From CAYMST01 sp964393115 (GTDB taxonomy: Bacteria > Bacteroidota > Bacteroidia > Cytophagales > Cyclobacteriaceae): a stretch of 6,169 nt of DNA. How positions within the stretch are numbered: position 1 is the first letter of the stretch; each line of letters starts with the position of its first letter. The notes under the pieces are model-generated. The model did not search any database, was not told where the DNA came from, and saw nothing but the letters and a program-made list of their open reading frames with translations. This document shows positions 5,573-6,169 of the stretch, piece after piece. The position numbers and the translations under genes are program-made. The stretch is taken from positions 1-6,169 of the forward strand of contig CAYMST010000278.1 in the NCBI GenBank assembly GCA_964393115.1. Reading direction: 5' to 3'.

Positions 5573-6169
5573 GATATGAACCCATAGTTGAGTTTGTTCA
5601 ACGTTGTGTTGAAGTTGGTATCAAGAGTTGTATTATTAGTCCCGGTTCCAGATCAGCACCTTTGACCATTGCCTTTGCTAGAGAAAAAAGGATAAAAAAA
5701 TATGTTGTTCCTGATGAGAGAAGTGCCGGCTTTATGGCCATGGGATTAGCCATTGGAGAAAAGCAACCAACTATTCTTATATGTACTTCAGGATCAGCTG
5801 TGTTTAATTATGCACCAGCTGTTTGTGAAGCCTTTTTTCAGCAAGTTCCTTTACTTATTCTAACAGCAGATCGTCCTCCAGAATGGATTGATCAATGGGA
5901 TGGTCAAACCATATTTCAACACCATATTTTTGGGAAACATGTGAAGTGTAGTCTACAGTTGCCAGTTAACCCTAGCCATCCTGATGAAACGTGGCATTTT
6001 CAGAGAACGTGCAAACAGGGACTTACCCATCTCATGAGCGAACCAGCCGGACCTGTCCATCTAAACATTCCATTTAGAGAACCGTTTTATCCAAATGATC
6101 AAGACATTAAGAATAAAGTTAATGATTCAGTTCGGCCCTGGAGAGATGCCCATGCTATACCTTCCGAAA
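5569..6169 (+). CDS. menD: MenD, SEPHCHC synthase, N-terminal 200 residues (cut by window end)
   Basis: 2-succinyl-5-enolpyruvyl-6-hydroxy-3-cyclohexene-1-carboxylate synthase. This ThDP- and Mg-dependent enzyme decarboxylates 2-oxoglutarate and adds the succinyl semialdehyde unit to isochorismate, the step after MenF. The visible part is the N-terminal PYR domain: SPGSRSAPL (24-32), DERSAGF (49-55, with Glu50 as the ThDP-activating glutamate), CTSGSAVFNYAPAVCEA (72-88), LTADRPPE (98-105), GQTIFQHHIFG (112-122) and GPVHLNIPFREP (161-172). The frame is open to the window end; full MenD proteins are about 550-580 residues, so roughly two thirds are missing. The ATG shares bases with the menF stop (ATGA), implying translational coupling. 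The N-terminus before SPGSRS is the usual length, which supports this start; the nearby ATG at 5576 is out of frame and stops after three codons. Confidence 0.95.
   Translation, partial: MRYEPIVEFVQRCVEVGIKSCIISPGSRSAPLTIAFAREKRIKKYVVPDERSAGFMAMGLAIGEKQPTILICTSGSAVFNYAPAVCEAFFQQVPLLILTADRPPEWIDQWDGQTIFQHHIFGKHVKCSLQLPVNPSHPDETWHFQRTCKQGLTHLMSEPAGPVHLNIPFREPFYPNDQDIKNKVNDSVRPWRDAHAIPSE

Noticed and set aside
5404..5601. 65-residue minus-strand open frame
   Set aside because: Antisense to the conserved C-terminal motifs of isochorismate synthase.

Overview
The window looks like a chromosomal segment of a member of the Bacteroidota, probably a marine or environmental Cytophagales/Flavobacteriia-type bacterium. 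Four things point there: AT-rich DNA; start codons with little or no Shine-Dalgarno sequence; several perfect matches to the Bacteroidota -7 promoter element TAnnTTTG; and a menaquinone gene order (hotdog thioesterase, isochorismate synthase, menD) that I associate with this phylum. Genus cannot be read from the sequence.

Layout, left to right. (1) 1-899, minus strand: N-terminal 299 residues of an OPT-family oligopeptide transporter; its 3' end lies outside the window. (2) About 900-2269: 1.37 kb without a recognisable protein gene. The left 1 kb is stop-rich and unassigned. At its right end a minus-strand promoter, a 5' hairpin and an intrinsic terminator together outline a probable small non-coding RNA of about 120 nt (1896-2017), not encoded by any neighbouring gene. 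(3) 2270-3298, plus strand: an orphan helix-turn-helix regulator. It is preceded by a TAnnTTTG promoter and a pair of near-identical 13/14-bp repeats 31 bp apart that look like an operator. (4) 3276-3917, minus strand: a histidine-phosphatase (phosphoglycerate mutase-like) protein that converges on the regulator and overlaps it by 23 bp. (5) 3973-6169, plus strand: an operon-like run for menaquinone synthesis: menI-type DHNA-CoA thioesterase (with a 25-N assembly gap), menF-type isochorismate synthase, and the first third of menD, cut by the window end. The menF and menD reading frames overlap by ATGA.

The last three genes act in one pathway. MenF converts chorismate to isochorismate, MenD adds the succinyl semialdehyde unit from 2-oxoglutarate with ThDP, and MenI hydrolyses DHNA-CoA late in the pathway. 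The phosphatase is divergent from this operon across a 55-bp gap in which the two best promoter matches face each other.

The most noteworthy items are the small-RNA locus, the repeat-flanked promoter of the regulator, and the inference that the N run in the thioesterase gene is about 15 bases too long. I did not find a convincing new defence, mobile or biosynthetic system.
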